NCBI GenBank assembly: GCA_021604805.1
Contig: BQJR01000001.1
Coordinates: forward strand, 1,299,102 to 1,363,101
From: Planctomycetota bacterium
GTDB lineage: Bacteria; Planctomycetota; B15-G4
Direction of reading: 5' to 3'
DNA length: 64,000 bases
The stretch's first letter is position 1. Each line of letters begins with the position of its first letter. A program made the position numbers and the translations under genes. The notes beneath the pieces are model-generated. The model saw only the letters and a list, made by a program, of their open reading frames with translations, did no database searches and had not been told where the DNA came from. This document shows, one piece after another, positions 61,217 through 64,000 of this stretch.

Positions 61217-62109
61217 CGACGCCCTCCGAGTCGCGCTTGGCGCGCGCCGAGGAAGGCGCTGAGGCTCACGTCGAGGGGCTGGTCGGTGTCGATCAGCTTG
61301 TAGTCCACGCCGCGGCGGTGGCACAGCTGACGCACTTCGGCGCGCCACTCGTTGATGACTTCGATGTAGCCCTCGCGCAAGGCGGGCGCGTCGACCAGCA
61401 GGCGACCGTTAGTTTCCATACCTTCGAAGCGCGTGAGACGGTCGAAGGGGAAGCGCAGCTCGTCGGCGTGCAACACGTGCAACACGATCACGTCGTGGTT
61501 GCGCGTGCGCAGGAAGCCGAGGCCGGCGTCGAGCTCAGCCAGATCACCGAACAAGTCGGACACGATCACGACCAAGCCGGGGCGCGCGATGCGCTCGGTG
61601 AGGTTCGCGAGCACGGCGCTGAACGCGGTCGTGCCCTGAGCGTCGCGCTGCAGCAACGACTGGCCCACGACTTCGAGATGCCCTTGCGAGGTCGACGTGG
61701 GCAACACGCGATCGACCACGTGATCGAAGAGCGCCAACGACGCGCCGTCGCGCTCACGCAACACGAGATGCGCGATCGCCATCGCGACTTGGCAGGCGTA
61801 GTCGTACTTCGTGAGCGGCGCGTCGGTGCCCGCGTTCGGCGCAGCTTCGGGGTAAGCCATCGACGCGCTCGCGTCGACCACCAAGGTGGCTTCGAGGTTG
61901 GTCTCTTCCTCGTAGCGCTTCACCGAGAGGCGATCGCTGCGCGCGAAGGCCTTCCAGTCGAGGTGACGCAGATCGTCGCCCTGCACGTAGGGCCTGCGCT
62001 CCACGAACTCCACCGAGATGCCGCGCCGCGGGCTGCGGTGGTGCCCGCCGAGCAGGCCTTCCACGCTGCGCTCCACCGCGAGGCTCAACCGCGCGAGGCG
62101 GTCGGCCAC
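61213..62109 (-). CDS. DUF58 domain protein
   Basis: The protein has 298 residues from a GTG. The frame is open upstream through LSRKAARRGLDPR, which aligns with the usual DUF58 beginning, so translation may start at a CTG 39 bases earlier; no ATG exists there. The signature is SVEFVERRPYVQGDDLRHLDWKAF followed by KRYEEETNLEATLVVDASAS, which combines the DUF58 motif with a VWA-like metal site (D-A-S-A-S). The C-terminus has RRGVDYKLIDTDQPLD. It acts with MoxR ATPases in many phyla. It starts 70 bases after moxR and its stop overlaps the BatA-like gene. Confidence 0.9.
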   Translation of the reverse strand: MADRLARLSLAVERSVEGLLGGHHRSPRRGISVEFVERRPYVQGDDLRHLDWKAFARSDRLSVKRYEEETNLEATLVVDASASMAYPEAAPNAGTDAPLTKYDYACQVAMAIAHLVLRERDGASLALFDHVVDRVLPTSTSQGHLEVVGQSLLQRDAQGTTAFSAVLANLTERIARPGLVVIVSDLFGDLAELDAGLGFLRTRNHDVIVLHVLHADELRFPFDRLTRFEGMETNGRLLVDAPALREGYIEVINEWRAEVRQLCHRRGVDYKLIDTDQPLDVSLSAFLGARQARLGGRR

Positions 62110-62179
62110 TCGGGGATCGAGGCCGCGACGAGCTGCCTTGCGACTCAGCTCGCGGTCGGCGTTTCGCTCTGCGCGCGAC

Positions 62180-63232
<1,053 letters not shown>

Positions 63233-63238
63233 GCGCGG

Positions 63239-63276
63239 GGCTCGGGGGTGGAGGTGAGGCTCGAGGGTGGAGCTGA
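63239..63276. repeat. 19-bp tandem repeat in leader of MoxR operon
   Basis: GGCTCGGGGGTGGAGGTGA and GGCTCGAGGGTGGAGCTGA (plus strand) stand head-to-tail, differing at two bases, and a partial third copy follows. They lie directly upstream of the moxR start codon on the other strand and replace the place where a ribosome site would be expected. Confidence 0.6.
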
Positions 63277-63385
63277 GGCTCGTGAGGGCTGCGATCGACG
63301 GCGGGCCGCGCGGGCGGAGAGCAAGGGGATCCTGGGAGCTCCGGATCCGAGACAACCGGGCCGCGAGGGCGGCGTCGACCTCGCG

Positions 63386-63391
63386 AGTATA
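63386..63391 (-). promoter_or_regulatory. -10 box candidate for MoxR operon
   Basis: TATACT on the minus strand matches the -10 consensus in five positions and gives a leader of about 150 bases. No -35 box is visible at 16-18 bases, so an activator or another sigma factor may be needed. The 314 bases between moxR and the next gene hold only this box and the tandem repeat. Confidence 0.35.
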
Positions 63392-63546
63392 GGTGGCTGC
63401 CGGGCCGGATGCGACGCGACGACGCCCTCGAACGTGTGTCATGAACGCAACGTGGGACGCGGCTGCCGACGAACACGCCGCGGCGCGTCGGGCAGCGGAC
63501 GCCGCGGCGAGGGCGCGCGGCACGTCGGACGCCAAGGGCCGGTCAC

Positions 63547-64000
63547 TTAGGGCCGGTCGGCCGCCCACCAGACCATCACCACGCCGTTCCCGGGCTCGCC
63601 GTTCTCGGGACACAGGCCGAGCAGGCCGTCGGCGAGCGGGATCAGGCGGCCCAGCGGCGGCACGGCGGGAGGCAGGCGCAGCAACTCGGGGCTCTCGTGG
63701 AGCGCATCGAGGCGGTGCACGCGCACGCCGCGGGTGGTCGGCACCAGAGCGTGGGTGGACGTGGCCACCGGTCGCGCCACGAACTCCTCACCCGACGGAT
63801 AGTTCTCCGAGCGACTCAGCTCCACGCCGTCGGCACCCAGCAAGACCACGCCCGAACGCCGCAAACGACGCTCCGTGAGCAGCAGCGCCGGGGCCTCGCC
63901 GCCACGCGGGTCGGGCATCAGCCCCACGATGTGCCGCCGACTGAAGCGCTCGATCGGGTCCTCGCGGATGAGCTGACCGGCGGGACCGAGCTGCGGCTCG
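63547..64000 (-). CDS. hypothetical protein, N-terminus outside window
   Basis: The frame is open to the window edge, so only the last 150 residues are visible. They include IREDPIERFSRRHIVGLMPD, ALLLTERRLRRSGVVLLGAD and LIPLADGLLGLCPENGEP, and end in VVMVWWAADRP. The pattern of short strands with turns resembles beta-propeller blades, but the match is weak and no family is claimed. It ends 314 bases before moxR on the same strand and could be read from a separate promoter. Confidence 0.55.
   Translation of the reverse strand, partial: EPQLGPAGQLIREDPIERFSRRHIVGLMPDPRGGEAPALLLTERRLRRSGVVLLGADGVELSRSENYPSGEEFVARPVATSTHALVPTTRGVRVHRLDALHESPELLRLPPAVPPLGRLIPLADGLLGLCPENGEPGNGVVMVWWAADRP

Noticed and set aside
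63239-63276. CRISPR-like repeat
   Set aside because: Only two adjacent copies without spacers; it is a simple tandem repeat.

Overview
The window is a GC-rich bacterial chromosome segment that most likely comes from a member of the phylum Planctomycetota. The evidence is the gene repertoire. It has eukaryote-like Ser/Thr kinases fused to WD40 or sulfatase-modifying-factor-like domains, and ECF sigma factors with unusual partners. It also has a long MoxR/DUF58/BatA/VWA operon, secreted proteins sharing a lineage-type C-terminal domain, a sulfatase-like lipoprotein and many large exported proteins. The exact genus cannot be read from the sequence. GTG and TTG starts and 4-base start/stop overlaps (ATGA, GTGA, TTGA) are common.

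Layout. 0-14.9 kb: the 3' part of a kinase-WD40 protein, a DUF3313-type lipoprotein, a secreted metzincin-like protease, a remnant of a VCBS/FG-GAP repeat gene, a kinase with an FGE-like C-terminus divergent from an ECF sigma factor, a membrane protein, a class 3 lipase-like lipoprotein with a small lipoprotein, and a HEAT-repeat protein. 14.9-20.8 kb (minus strand): the most unusual locus. It encodes a radical SAM/SPASM enzyme with all expected cysteines, a Tat-type exported protein made almost entirely of N-x-C repeats spaced about eight residues apart, a translationally coupled SPASM-like protein with no radical-SAM CxxxCxxC motif, and an ECF sigma factor fused to a transmembrane helix and a large extracytoplasmic part. 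I read this as a candidate peptide-modification and export system with its own envelope-linked sigma factor. 20.9-26.4 kb: two more secreted proteins, a GNAT remnant, an ArsR/SdpR-like regulator coupled to an NAD(P)-binding epimerase, a decayed ABC ATPase and a tRNA-Gln(CTG).

26.5-44.6 kb is a core-metabolism and information-processing region. It holds a ureohydrolase, a small membrane protein, a five-gene ABC-2 exporter operon, cysS, and a nusA-infB-rbfA-sulfatase operon. Divergent from nusA is a fusion of hexulose-phosphate-synthase-like and RraA-like domains, followed by thiS, thiG and a GalT/HIT-like protein.

44.6-64 kb is dominated by one minus-strand operon of ten tightly packed genes running from moxR to a terpenoid-cyclase-fold protein. 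It encodes MoxR AAA+ ATPase, DUF58, a BatA/VWA protein, a VWA/GATase-like membrane protein, a PQQ-type beta-propeller, a cyclase-fold protein, a DUF4175-like membrane protein, a giant coiled-coil protein, a small exported protein and a second cyclase-fold protein. Most members carry signal peptides or membrane helices, so the operon probably builds an envelope assembly with a cytoplasmic AAA+ chaperone. A partial hypothetical gene runs off the right end.
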